This document shows positions 54,623 through 63,168 of a stretch of DNA of 64,000 nt, in pieces. Both the position numbers and the translations under genes were made by a program. The notes beneath the pieces are model-generated. The model saw only the letters and a list, made by a program, of their open reading frames with translations. It searched no databases and had not been told where the DNA came from. Each line of letters begins with the position of its first letter. Within the stretch, counting starts at the first letter, position 1. The stretch lies in assembly GCF_024172165.1 (NCBI RefSeq), contig NZ_JAMZEB010000001.1, forward strand, positions 1 through 64,000, in the 5' to 3' direction. This DNA comes from Nonomuraea thailandensis. GTDB lineage: Bacteria > Actinomycetota > Actinomycetes > Streptosporangiales > Streptosporangiaceae.

Positions 54623-54801
54623 AGGAACGCTAAACCGGATGCCCCTCTTGTCACGGCAAGAGCATTGGGCACAAGAGCATCGCTTTGTCATGCCGCACCC
54701 CGGTGATCCTTGGCCTCGCATATGTTGCGCTGGTCGCGCGACGTTCCATCGCCATGGCCGCCGGGGCCGCCGCACGACGCTGACGTGGGGCGGGATGACA
54801 T

Positions 54802-56370
54802 ATGCGCTTTTCAATCCTAGGAGTTCTGAGTGTGCACGATGCGGCGCCTGTCTCCATCCCCCGGACCCGGCGTCCGCTGCTGGCCGCGCTGCTGCTGGCC
54901 TGGCCTGGCGAGGTGTCGGCGCAGACGCTCATGGAGGCCGCCTGGGGAGATACCGTCGGGCGCGAGAACGCGCTCAAGACCGCCTTGTCCCAGCTTCGCC
55001 GCCTGCTGAACGGGCGCCTTCCTCCTGCCAAGACACACGCCTACCGACTGGAACTCCGTCCCGGCGACACCTACGACCTTGAACGGTATCGCCGTCTCGC
55101 TCAGCAAGGGCATGAGCACATCGCGGTGGGCAACCACCAGGCTGCCGTGGCCTGCCTGCGAGAAGCGCTGGACTTGTGGGGTGATCCGCCCCTGGCAGAC
55201 GTCCCCGACGATCCGCTCCGCCTGGCGACCTGGCGCCAGGAACTGCTATGGGAACGCAAGGTCACCCAGCAGACCCTGCTGGAGTCCCGGCTGCTGCTCG
55301 GCGAGCACCATCAGCTCCTGCCGGAGATCCGCAAGGAGCTGGCGGAGGATCCGTTGTCCGAGCCGCTGAACGCCCTGCTGATGAGGGCCCTGTATCGAGC
55401 TGGCTACCGCGTGGAAGCACTGCGTCGCTACGACACGATCGCGACCCTGCTGGCGCAGGACACCGCGGTCGAACCCGGCGTACGACTGCGCCGGCTGCGC
55501 GACGAGATCGCCGCTGACGACGTGACCGAGCCCGCGGCCGGTCCTTGGGCGGTGAGCCTCGCTCAGCCGTCGACGCCAGGTTTGTCCGCGGCGCCGCCGC
55601 TGGCCCAACTGCCGCCGGCGGTAACCGACTTCACCGGACGTGCCACCGAGATCGAACAGCTGAGCAGGCATCTGTCCGCCCCGGGCGCCGGCGTGCCGAT
55701 CGCCTCGATCTGGGGCCCGCCCGGGGTAGGCAAGTCCACACTGGCGCACCAGGTCGCCCACCTGGTGCGCCCCACGTTCCCCGACGGGCAGATCTACGTG
55801 CACATGGCCGGAACCTCGAACCAGCCCCGCGACATCAGCGAGGTACTCGGTGAGGTGCTGCCCGCCCTCGGCGCTTCCGCCGCCTACCTGCCCGCCACGG
55901 TCACCGCCCGGGCCGCGCTGTATCGCTCCCTCCTAGCCGGGCGTCGCGTCCTGGTCCTGCTGGACGATGTATGCGACATGTACCAGACGCACCCGCTCCT
56001 GCCCGGCACCCCAGGTTGCGCCGTCCTGCTCACCAGCCGCGCGCACCTGGCTGAGACAGCCAGCGTCCGCACCGTCCTGCTGGGCCCGCTGTCCGAGCGG
56101 GAGTCGATAAACCTGCTCAGCGACATCATCGGGGCTGACCGGATTCGATCCGACCCTGTCGCGGCCGCCGACATCATCGACGTGTGCAGCGGCTTGCCCC
56201 TTGCCGTACGGCTCGCCGGTGCCCGCCTACTGGCCCAGCCGGGCTGGCCCCTGCACACCTTCGCCGACCAGCTACGTCAGCACCGAATGTCGCTGTTCAC
56301 CTCCGACAAGGTGGCGAGCCCGGCGAGCATCAGCAAGGTCGAACACGCCCGCGTTCTTCGGCTGCCGTAG
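54802..56370 (+). CDS. SARP-type regulator with NB-ARC domain, C-terminally short
   Basis: The 522-aa protein begins with a winged helix (RRPLLAALLLAWPGEVSAQT, GRENALKTALSQLRRLLNG) and a bacterial transcriptional activation domain (YDLERYRRLAQQGHEHIAVG, REALDLWGDPPLADVPDDPL, AGYRVEALRRYDTIATLLAQ). An NB-ARC ATPase follows (ASIWGPPGVGKSTLAHQVAH, RRVLVLLDDVCDMYQTHPLL, CSGLPLAVRLAGARLLAQPG). Relatives usually carry ~400 more residues of TPR helices; here the frame ends soon after the ATPase, ~250 bp before IS3 copy B. It is divergent from the terpene synthase and is its probable activator. It may still work, as short SARPs do. Confidence 0.88.
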   Translation: MRFSILGVLSVHDAAPVSIPRTRRPLLAALLLAWPGEVSAQTLMEAAWGDTVGRENALKTALSQLRRLLNGRLPPAKTHAYRLELRPGDTYDLERYRRLAQQGHEHIAVGNHQAAVACLREALDLWGDPPLADVPDDPLRLATWRQELLWERKVTQQTLLESRLLLGEHHQLLPEIRKELAEDPLSEPLNALLMRALYRAGYRVEALRRYDTIATLLAQDTAVEPGVRLRRLRDEIAADDVTEPAAGPWAVSLAQPSTPGLSAAPPLAQLPPAVTDFTGRATEIEQLSRHLSAPGAGVPIASIWGPPGVGKSTLAHQVAHLVRPTFPDGQIYVHMAGTSNQPRDISEVLGEVLPALGASAAYLPATVTARAALYRSLLAGRRVLVLLDDVCDMYQTHPLLPGTPGCAVLLTSRAHLAETASVRTVLLGPLSERESINLLSDIIGADRIRSDPVAAADIIDVCSGLPLAVRLAGARLLAQPGWPLHTFADQLRQHRMSLFTSDKVASPASISKVEHARVLRLP

Positions 56371-56622
56371 AGATGAGATCGCGAGGTCCGAGGGCGGACA
56401 GCTTGCCTTTCAAGGCTGAGGGCGTCAGCTCAGCCTGACTGGGCCGTGCCGAAGGTGCTCCATCCGGTTGGGGACGTGAGCGCGTGAGGCCTCAGCGATG
56501 CCGAGTTGGCGGCACGCGTCCTGGCTGTTTGCCAACCCGCCCGAGGCTGCCGTTACGGCACGCACAGCGCTGGAGAGGTTCCGTGTGATCACGTGAACCG
56601 GTCCGGGTTTCGTGGAGGCCCT
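56371..56622. other. short stretch between the SARP gene and IS3 copy B
   Basis: Possible decayed 3' part of the regulator; no frame keeps homology. The last ~35 bp (GTGAACCGGTCCGGGTTTCG and onward) resemble the outer flank of IS3 copy A (near 16190-16161, complement), so the two insertions lie in related target sequences. Confidence 0.4.
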
Positions 56623-56689
56623 GGTGTGCCCGGGGTTGAGTGGAGGTGGATTTCTGGATTCTTGTGCCGCTTGATGAGAGGAAAGTGGC

Positions 56690-56995
56690 ATGGGACGACG
56701 GGGCTACCCGCCGGAGTTCCGGCGCAAGGTACTGGACCTGCTCGAAGCAGGCCGCGCGGCCACCGAGCTGGCGCATGACCTGGACATCAGCACACAGACG
56801 ATCTACACGTGGCGACGCCAAGACCGCATCGACCGCGGCCTGGAGCCGGGCCTGACCAGCGGCGAGAAAGCCGAGCTAGCGGCTGCCAAGCGGCGCATCG
56901 CCGAGCTGGAGACCGAACTGCAGGCCACCCGGCGCGCGATCGAGCTCGTCCGCGAGGCGGCGCCCCCAAAAGACGGTTCGCAGCCATCGCGGTGA
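56690..56995 (+). CDS. IS3 copy B OrfA
   Basis: This 101-aa helix-turn-helix/coiled-coil protein (EFRRKVLDLLEAGRAATELA, STQTIYTWRRQDRIDRGLEP, AAKRRIAELETELQATRRAI) ends at the TGA that overlaps the OrfB ATG. CCCCCAAAAG at 56963-56972 allows a -1 shift into OrfB to make the full transposase. Confidence 0.9.
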   Translation: MGRRGYPPEFRRKVLDLLEAGRAATELAHDLDISTQTIYTWRRQDRIDRGLEPGLTSGEKAELAAAKRRIAELETELQATRRAIELVREAAPPKDGSQPSR

Positions 56996-57831
56996 TGGCC
57001 GGCGAAGGCATCCCGGTCGAGATCGCCTGCCGCGTCCTGAACGTGTCGGTGTCCGGCTACTACGCCTGGCAGGACCGGCCGCCCTCGCCGCGGGCCATTC
57101 GGCACGCCTGGCTGACCGACCTGATCCAGCAGATCCACCAGGACTCACGCGGCACCTACGGCGCCCGCCGGGTGCACGCCGAACTGACCCTCGGCCACCA
57201 GGTCACGGTCAGCCACGGAGCAGTGGAGCTGCTCATGCGCCGGGCCGGGCTGGAAGGCCTCAGCGGCCGGCCCAAGTGGCGACGCGCCAAGCCCGACCAG
57301 ATCGCCACCGACCTGGTCGACCGCGCCTTCACCCGGACCGGCCCCAATCAGCTGTGGATCACCGACATCACCGAACACCCGACCCGCGAGGGCAAGGTGT
57401 ACTGCTGCGTGGTGCTGGACGCCTACTCCCGCCGGGTGGTCGGCTGGTCGATCGACTCCACCCAGACCGCCACCCTGGTGACCAGCGCGTTAGGCATGGC
57501 CATCGACAACCGCACGCCACCCGCAGGAACGATCATCCACTCCGACCAGGGTGTCCAATTCGGATCCTGGGCCTTCACCCAGCGGGCCAAGGACTCCGGC
57601 CTGCTGCCCTCGATGGGCAGCGTCGGCGACTGCTTCGACAACGCCATGATGGAGTCGTTCTGGTCCCGGATGCAGGTCGAACTCCTCGACCGTCAGCGCT
57701 GGAACACCCGCATCGAACTCGCCAACGCGATCTTCGCGTACCTGGAGATCTGGCACAACCGGCAACGACGACACAGCAGCCTGGGCATGCTCACCCCGAT
57801 ACAGTTCGAGAACACACCCACCGTGGCATGA
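56995..57831 (+). CDS. IS3 copy B OrfB integrase
   Basis: The 278-aa protein carries HTH_21 (ACRVLNVSVSGYYAWQDRPP), the DDE residues (LWITDITEHPTREGKVYC, IIHSDQGVQFGSWAF, CFDNAMMESFWSRMQVELLD) and the tail NRQRRHSSLGMLTPIQFEN. Only a few residues differ from copy A (for example FAYLEI for FEYLEI), so the two copies are recent relatives. Confidence 0.92.
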   Translation: MAGEGIPVEIACRVLNVSVSGYYAWQDRPPSPRAIRHAWLTDLIQQIHQDSRGTYGARRVHAELTLGHQVTVSHGAVELLMRRAGLEGLSGRPKWRRAKPDQIATDLVDRAFTRTGPNQLWITDITEHPTREGKVYCCVVLDAYSRRVVGWSIDSTQTATLVTSALGMAIDNRTPPAGTIIHSDQGVQFGSWAFTQRAKDSGLLPSMGSVGDCFDNAMMESFWSRMQVELLDRQRWNTRIELANAIFAYLEIWHNRQRRHSSLGMLTPIQFENTPTVA

Positions 57832-57918
57832 CAATCCAGGAACGCGACTCCACCGAACCCGGGGCACACCACGCTCGTCCGCCGTTTCCACAGGTCGCAC
57901 TGCTTGATGAGAGCAATG

Positions 57919-59244
57919 TCAATCTCCTTGCTTCGGGACTGGCCCGCCCCCGGCCGCGCCGGTCCCTTCCACACCGGCGGCGAGGCGCAGCGTCTGCCAG
58001 TCGTCTGCCGATTTCTCCACCAGCCACTCCGGTGGCCAACTCAGGGTCACACCCTCAGCCGATGTCACCCGCACGCCATGTAGCTCAGCTTGCTCCAAAC
58101 CCGCGGCTCCGTCGAACCTGGCGTCGCCCGTGAAGCTCACGCTGTTGAAGCTGGCCCGGCCGGCGAAGGTCGCCTCGCTGAACTCGGCGCCGCCGGTGAA
58201 CGTTGCCTCGCCGAACCCGACGTCGCCGGTGAAGGTCACGCCGAAGAAGTCGGCATCGCCGGTGAAGGTTACCCCGTTGAATTCGGCCTCCCGGGTGAAG
58301 GTCGCCTGGTTAAACCAGGCGGTGCCGATGAAGGTAGCCCCCTTGAAGGAGGCTTCATGGGTGAAGGTCACTCCAGCGAACCAGGCGGTGCCGGTGAATC
58401 TCGCCCCGCCGAACGCAGCTTGGAAGGTGAAGGTTGCGCTGCCGACCCCGGCGTCGCTGACACGGCAGCCGCGCAGGTCGAGAGAGATGAGGGTGGCGCC
58501 GTTGAGGTCGAGGCGGATGCCGGGCCAGTGACGGGCGTTAGGGCTGGCTCTGCGAAGCTGCCACCAGCGGCGGACGGGCGGAGGTTGGTAGCGCAGGTGG
58601 TTGGCCAGGATACGCGCGGCGGTCAAGCGTACCTGCCGTTCCTCGTGCGGTTGGCGGCCGTGATCCGCGGTGGGGCGGGCGGCGCCAGCTCGGGCGGCGC
58701 GCTGAGCGGCACGGATCTTTACGTGCCGGTCTTGCTTGGCCGGTGCAGTGAACGGCATTCTCAGGTACGCACAGATCACGTCGACCACGCGTTGCTGCAG
58801 CGCCGGGGTGTGCTCGCCGAGGCGTTCCAGGGCGTACAGGCCGGCCAAGCGGACCGGGGCTCGGTCGCTGCCGAGCTGGTCGGCGGCCTTGGTATACAGC
58901 TCGCTGGTGCGGCGTTCGGTGGCGTCGTGGGTAGTGTGCGCGGTGGCCAGCTCCTGGTGGCGCTGGCGGCGTACGGCCAGCAGCAGCGTCACCGCGGCGC
59001 CGACACCGGCACCGGCCGCCAGCGCGGTCCGCACCGCCTCGATCCGAGCTGACACCTGCTCGGCGAGGGTGGGCAGCTTGTCGAGGTCCTGCAGTAGCCA
59101 GGTGCTGTCGCCCCAGACCGTGGCGCCGACCAGCAGTGCCACGGGAAGGGCCCGCCACCACATGGAGCTCGGCGGCCGCAACTCGGGGGCGGACGCGCGG
59201 ACGAGTGAGGGGAGCGCCGGAAAAGGCCCATGCATCCATTCCAT
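57919..59244 (-). CDS. membrane-anchored pentapeptide-repeat protein
   Basis: The 441-aa protein has two N-terminal hydrophobic helices (ALPVALLVGATVWGDSTWLL and ALAAGAGVGAAVTLLLAV). A helical region follows (YTKAADQLGSDRAPVRLAGL YALERL is the first part). About 30 pentapeptide repeats with central Phe come next (FGGARFTGTAWFAGVTFTHE, FTGDADFFGVTFTGDVGFGE), forming a right-handed square beta-helix. Similar proteins in actinomycetes share the YALERLA signature; roles are unknown. It is divergent from the MFS gene. The last ~40 residues are less regular. Confidence 0.88.
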   Translation of the reverse strand: MEWMHGPFPALPSLVRASAPELRPPSSMWWRALPVALLVGATVWGDSTWLLQDLDKLPTLAEQVSARIEAVRTALAAGAGVGAAVTLLLAVRRQRHQELATAHTTHDATERRTSELYTKAADQLGSDRAPVRLAGLYALERLGEHTPALQQRVVDVICAYLRMPFTAPAKQDRHVKIRAAQRAARAGAARPTADHGRQPHEERQVRLTAARILANHLRYQPPPVRRWWQLRRASPNARHWPGIRLDLNGATLISLDLRGCRVSDAGVGSATFTFQAAFGGARFTGTAWFAGVTFTHEASFKGATFIGTAWFNQATFTREAEFNGVTFTGDADFFGVTFTGDVGFGEATFTGGAEFSEATFAGRASFNSVSFTGDARFDGAAGLEQAELHGVRVTSAEGVTLSWPPEWLVEKSADDWQTLRLAAGVEGTGAAGGGPVPKQGD

Positions 59245-59546
59245 CCGCCGGGCGCTTCCGTCGAGACGAATTGTTCACATTGCTCAGCGCCTTCCTGGTC
59301 TGCGATAACGCAGCTGCTTGCTCATCGCACCGTCCCGAGCGGGAGAGCCCAGATTGACATGAGTCCGTCCGTGGGGACTCCTCAGCGAAATCTCACCGAA
59401 CATTGGCCCCCGCCAACACCAGACCGTAACCGCGCTCACACCCGTAACTTCTATGGTGCGGCGGTGATCTCTCCACCGTGGCCGGTACGGAAAGCCGCCC
59501 GTTCTAAAGGCTTACCCGTCCACCACCGGCCGGAAGCCAGCACGCC

Positions 59547-61223
59547 ATGACGGCGCGGCACGCGCTGCCAGCGCAGACCCCGCCCCGGCCGTCACCCGCC
59601 GAGGTGGCCAGCTCCCACCGCGGCCCTTCGAGAGTGCTGACCGCAACGGTCTGCGCGGCGGTTACGGCCGTCGTGATGGCGGACACCCTGGCGGCCACAC
59701 TGATCGTTCCGATGCTCCAGCGCGATCCGGTCACCGCGGCGGTTCCGCTGACGCATCTGAGCCTGCTGGTCACGATCAATCTGGCCGGGATCGCCGGACT
59801 GCTGGTCGCCGGGGGGCGACTGGCCGATCTGCTCGGCCGGCGGGGCGTGCTGGCCGCCGGCCTGGCCCTGTTCGCCGCAGGTGGCGCGGCGATGACACTC
59901 GGCACCTCCTGGCTGGTGCTGCTGGCCGGGCGGGCGGTCCAAGGGGTGGGAGCGGCGATGATGCTGCCGTCGGCGCTGGGGCTGCTGCTCGCCAGCCGCA
60001 GCCAGGAACGTCGGCGCGGCGGCGCGGCCGCGCTGTGGAGCGCGGCCACCGGATGCGGCGGCCTGCTGATGCACGCCCTGGGCGGGTGGATGCTCGACAC
60101 CCATGGCTGGCGCGCCCTGTATCTGCCGCTCACCGCCACCGCCGCCGCGCTGCTGCTCCTGGTCGCTGGCCTGCCCCGCACCCAGGCGGTGCGGCGGACG
60201 CGGCCGGACCTGCTGGGCATGGCCGCGCTCGTGGCCGCCACCACGGCGCTGGTGCTGCTCATCTCGCTCGGCGGGCAGTGGGGATGGAGTTCACCGGCCG
60301 CGGCGGGCGCCGCCCTGGTGACGGCGGCCGGTTTCGTGCTGGCCGCCGTGCGTACCCGGCACCACCCTACCGGCGGGATCGATGCGAGCCTGTGGCGCTG
60401 CCCCGGGTTCGGGTGGGGCATGGCGACCTCGCTGCTGTATGGGACGTGCGCCTTTCCGATCCTGGCGATGGCTCCCCTGCTGTTGCGGGAGATGGGTCTG
60501 CGTCCGGCGAGCGTGGGTCTGGTACTGATGCCCCTGTCCGCGGCGGTCATCGCGGCCAGCCTGCTGACCGCGCGGCTGGCCCGCCGCGCCGGCACCTCGT
60601 GGACCATCTACGCGGGCGGCTACCTCAGCGCGGCCGCGCTGCTGATGCTCTCCACCGTGCCCTTCACCTCCGCTGCCGGTCAGGCCGGGCTCGTCCTGCT
60701 GGGCTGCGGGTACGGGGTGCTGTCCACGACCGCGACCCTGGCCGGCACCTCCGGCGTGCCCTCCGACCGCTACGCCCTGGCGGTGGGAGCCCTCAGCACC
60801 GCCCGCATGCTCGGCGGCGCGCTCGGGCCCGCGGCCGCGCTCGCCTACCTGGACCCCTTCCCCGGCCAGGTGTCCATGCGCTATCGCGACGTGCTCGCCA
60901 GCGTTTTCGCCGTCACCCTGCTGCTGGCGCTGGCCGGCCTGATTCGTGCCGTCCGGACCGGGCCAGTGGCCGGGCGCCTGCACCCCGTCGCAGCGCCGGG
61001 CGGCGCGGCCTCCACGTCTGCCGGTGCGACGCCCCCCGCGCCGGCAGACGTGGACACGCTGCGATCCGCGCTGTTGCGCCAGCGCGCTCGTCTGGAGGCC
61101 ATGGCCAGCGCGGCCGAGGCCGAACTGGCCAGCCTGACCGATCCCCGCCGATCCCACACACCCGTGCGGGTGGCCCCAGCCAGCCTGCCCACCGTCGTAT
61201 CGCCCCGTGGAGGTCCCGCATGA
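59547..61223 (+). CDS. MFS drug exporter, 14-helix DHA2 type
   Basis: This 558-aa major-facilitator transporter has many hydrophobic helices. Motif A-like GRLADLLGRRGVLAAGLALF follows helix 2, and motif C-like GGLLMHALGGWMLDTHGWRA appears after the VQGVGAAMMLPSALGLLLAS segment. The last ~60 residues form a charged coil (LRSALLRQRARLEAMASAAE). The stop overlaps the next start (ATGA), placing it first in a coupled biosynthetic operon, so it probably exports that product or an intermediate by proton antiport. Confidence 0.9.
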   Translation: MTARHALPAQTPPRPSPAEVASSHRGPSRVLTATVCAAVTAVVMADTLAATLIVPMLQRDPVTAAVPLTHLSLLVTINLAGIAGLLVAGGRLADLLGRRGVLAAGLALFAAGGAAMTLGTSWLVLLAGRAVQGVGAAMMLPSALGLLLASRSQERRRGGAAALWSAATGCGGLLMHALGGWMLDTHGWRALYLPLTATAAALLLLVAGLPRTQAVRRTRPDLLGMAALVAATTALVLLISLGGQWGWSSPAAAGAALVTAAGFVLAAVRTRHHPTGGIDASLWRCPGFGWGMATSLLYGTCAFPILAMAPLLLREMGLRPASVGLVLMPLSAAVIAASLLTARLARRAGTSWTIYAGGYLSAAALLMLSTVPFTSAAGQAGLVLLGCGYGVLSTTATLAGTSGVPSDRYALAVGALSTARMLGGALGPAAALAYLDPFPGQVSMRYRDVLASVFAVTLLLALAGLIRAVRTGPVAGRLHPVAAPGGAASTSAGATPPAPADVDTLRSALLRQRARLEAMASAAEAELASLTDPRRSHTPVRVAPASLPTVVSPRGGPA

Positions 61224-61528
61224 CGGTCCTGGACACCGCCCCCTCGCCCACCACCCTCGCAGACCCTGCCCTTCCGGGCAGCGCCGCGCCTGCCCGAGCG
61301 CCCCGCCGGCCGCCCTACCAGCCGCGCGCTGCCGCCTCGCCCGCGCCGCAGCAGTGGGACAGCTTCGTCGACACCCTGCCGATGCTGCGTACCAGCGACA
61401 TCCGCTCGGTGGAGCGGCTGCGCGCCATCATCACCTCCGCCCGGCAGGGCATCGCCGACCTGGATGCCCTCCTCGCCGCGCTGAACCCGCCCTCCCCGGC
61501 AGCCGCAGGGCAGGACCGGGCGCGATGA
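61220..61528 (+). CDS. small hypothetical protein in the exporter operon
   Basis: The 102-aa protein overlaps genes on both sides by 4 bp (ATGA), so it is a real operon member. A Pro/Ala-rich N-terminus leads to a small helical C-terminus (SFVDTLPMLRTSDIRSVERL, RAIITSARQGIADLDALLAA). No family is known to me. Confidence 0.7.
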   Translation: MTVLDTAPSPTTLADPALPGSAAPARAPRRPPYQPRAAASPAPQQWDSFVDTLPMLRTSDIRSVERLRAIITSARQGIADLDALLAALNPPSPAAAGQDRAR

Positions 61529-63168
61529 GCAGCCACTTCGTCCACGGCGAGCCCGCCTTTCCATCGGCGGAGGCGTTCGGCGCCGCGTTGGCCGGCCTCG
61601 GCATCACCGACGTGTTCACCACGGCGGGCGAGGACACCGCCGATCTGGCCTTCGCCCTGGCTCCGCTTCAGGTTCGGGTGGTGGCCGCCCGGCACGAGGC
61701 CGGAGCCGTGGCCGTGGCCTGCGGTTCCACCCTGGCCAGCGGAAGGCGGCCGGCGGTGCTGATGCTGGCGGCGAGCGATGCGCTGGCTGCCGCCCTGCCC
61801 GGCATCCTGGACGCGGTCGCCAGCCGCACTCCTCTGCTCGTTTTCACCCCTCCTGCGCGTCCCGCTCCCGGCGATCGCATCCTGGCCGATCTGACGCTGG
61901 CCGACGCCGCCGGTGCGCTGACCTATGACCTGCCCGGCTCTCGGCCCGTGGGCAGCGTCGTGGCGGACGCGGCGCGCGTGGCCGAGGAGCACCGGCTACC
62001 CGTGGTCGTCTGCCTCCCCGACCTCCGCGCTTCGCACGGCACCGCGAGTGATCCCTGCGACACCGGGGAGGTGCCGGACGCCGAACCGCCGATGGAGCTG
62101 CTGGCCGCACCGATGGCCGACCCCGCCGTCGTGGAGGACCTGGCTCAGCTGCTCAGCCGCGCCCGCCGGCCGGTGTTCCTCGCCGGGCGCGGCAGCGTGC
62201 GCGCCCGGGCCGAGCTCGAAGCGCTCGCCGAGCAGGCGGGCGCGCTGCTGGCCACCTCCGCCGCCGCCTGCGGGGGGTTCACCGGCAATCCGTGGAGTCT
62301 CGGCATCGCCGGAGTCCTGGCGCCGCCCGACATGGCCGACCTGCTGGCCGCCGCGGACCTGGTGATCGCCTGGGGGTGCTCACTGGATGCGTGGACGACC
62401 CGGCACGGCCAGATGGCGCCACAGGCCCACCTGGCCCAAATCGACCTCGACCCCGCCGCGCTGGGCCTGCACCAGCGCATCGACCTCGGCGTGCTCGGCG
62501 ACTGCGCACGCACCGCGCACGCCGTCCGGCAGGCCTTACCCGCACAGGGCGGCTACCGCACGACGCAGGTGCGGCATCGGATCACCACACGGGGGCACTG
62601 GCACGACATCGGCTACCAGCCGACGCTGGAGCCCGCCGACCGGATCGACCCGCGCACCCTGACGCTGGCGCTGGACGCGATCCTGCCCGGCGAGCGGACC
62701 CTGACCGTCGAGCACGGACCCCTCATGGGCCACGCGCTCAGTTACCTGCGCACCCCCGACGCCGGCGCCTTCCGGCTGGCCGGCTCCCGGCTCGGTCTGG
62801 CCAGCGGCATCGGCGCGGCGCTGGCCAGACCGGACCGGCTGGCCGTGACCACGCTCGGCCTCGGCAGCGCCCTGACGACCGCCGCAGACCTGGAGAGCGC
62901 GGCCCGCCTGCGCGCCCGGCTGCTGATCGTCGTCTATGACGAGGACCAGGAGCAGCACCTGGACGAGAGCACAACCGGGCAGGTGGCCGACCTGACGCTG
63001 ATCGCGGCCGGGCACGGCTGTCCCAGCATCGTCGTCCGACGTGTGGCCGATCTGTCGCCGCTGGCGGACTGGCTGGCCGCGCCAGAAGGCTATCCGCTGC
63101 TGCTGCACGCCCACATCACCCCCTGCCGGTGGTGGACGGAACCGCTCACCGATGCGGCGACGCCATGA
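61525..63168 (+). CDS. thiamine-diphosphate enzyme-like protein (acetolactate synthase fold), altered ThDP site
   Basis: At 547 aa it has the three-domain layout of ThDP enzymes. An N-terminal PYR domain keeps the catalytic Glu (RVVAARHEAGAVAVACGSTL), a central domain reads RPVFLAGRGSVRARAELEAL ... AADLVIAWGCSLDAWTTRHG, and a C-terminal PP domain follows. In the last, the metal/ThDP motif GDG-N is changed: TLGLGSALTTAADLESAARL then LLIVVYDEDQEQHL, so GDG is GLG and the usual Asn-Asn is Tyr-Asp. Cofactor binding may therefore be lost or unusual. It lies between the small gene and the EntA-like gene, each overlapping by 4 bp. Confidence 0.82.
   Translation: MSSHFVHGEPAFPSAEAFGAALAGLGITDVFTTAGEDTADLAFALAPLQVRVVAARHEAGAVAVACGSTLASGRRPAVLMLAASDALAAALPGILDAVASRTPLLVFTPPARPAPGDRILADLTLADAAGALTYDLPGSRPVGSVVADAARVAEEHRLPVVVCLPDLRASHGTASDPCDTGEVPDAEPPMELLAAPMADPAVVEDLAQLLSRARRPVFLAGRGSVRARAELEALAEQAGALLATSAAACGGFTGNPWSLGIAGVLAPPDMADLLAAADLVIAWGCSLDAWTTRHGQMAPQAHLAQIDLDPAALGLHQRIDLGVLGDCARTAHAVRQALPAQGGYRTTQVRHRITTRGHWHDIGYQPTLEPADRIDPRTLTLALDAILPGERTLTVEHGPLMGHALSYLRTPDAGAFRLAGSRLGLASGIGAALARPDRLAVTTLGLGSALTTAADLESAARLRARLLIVVYDEDQEQHLDESTTGQVADLTLIAAGHGCPSIVVRRVADLSPLADWLAAPEGYPLLLHAHITPCRWWTEPLTDAATP

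Larger units (their letters stand above)
56623..57870 (+). mobile_element. IS3-family element, copy B (about 1,248 bp)
   Basis: Same element as 14915-16160, opposite orientation. Ends read GGTGTGCCC inward on both sides with ~39 bp imperfect repeat. OrfA and OrfB are intact and the slippery run is CCCCCAAAAG (four A's), the presumed active form. Confidence 0.87.

Noticed and set aside
59504..60607. Long minus-strand frame opposite the MFS gene
   Set aside because: It is a shadow of the GC-rich MFS coding sequence: low-complexity Ala/Arg/Pro/Ser, no ribosome site and no domain.
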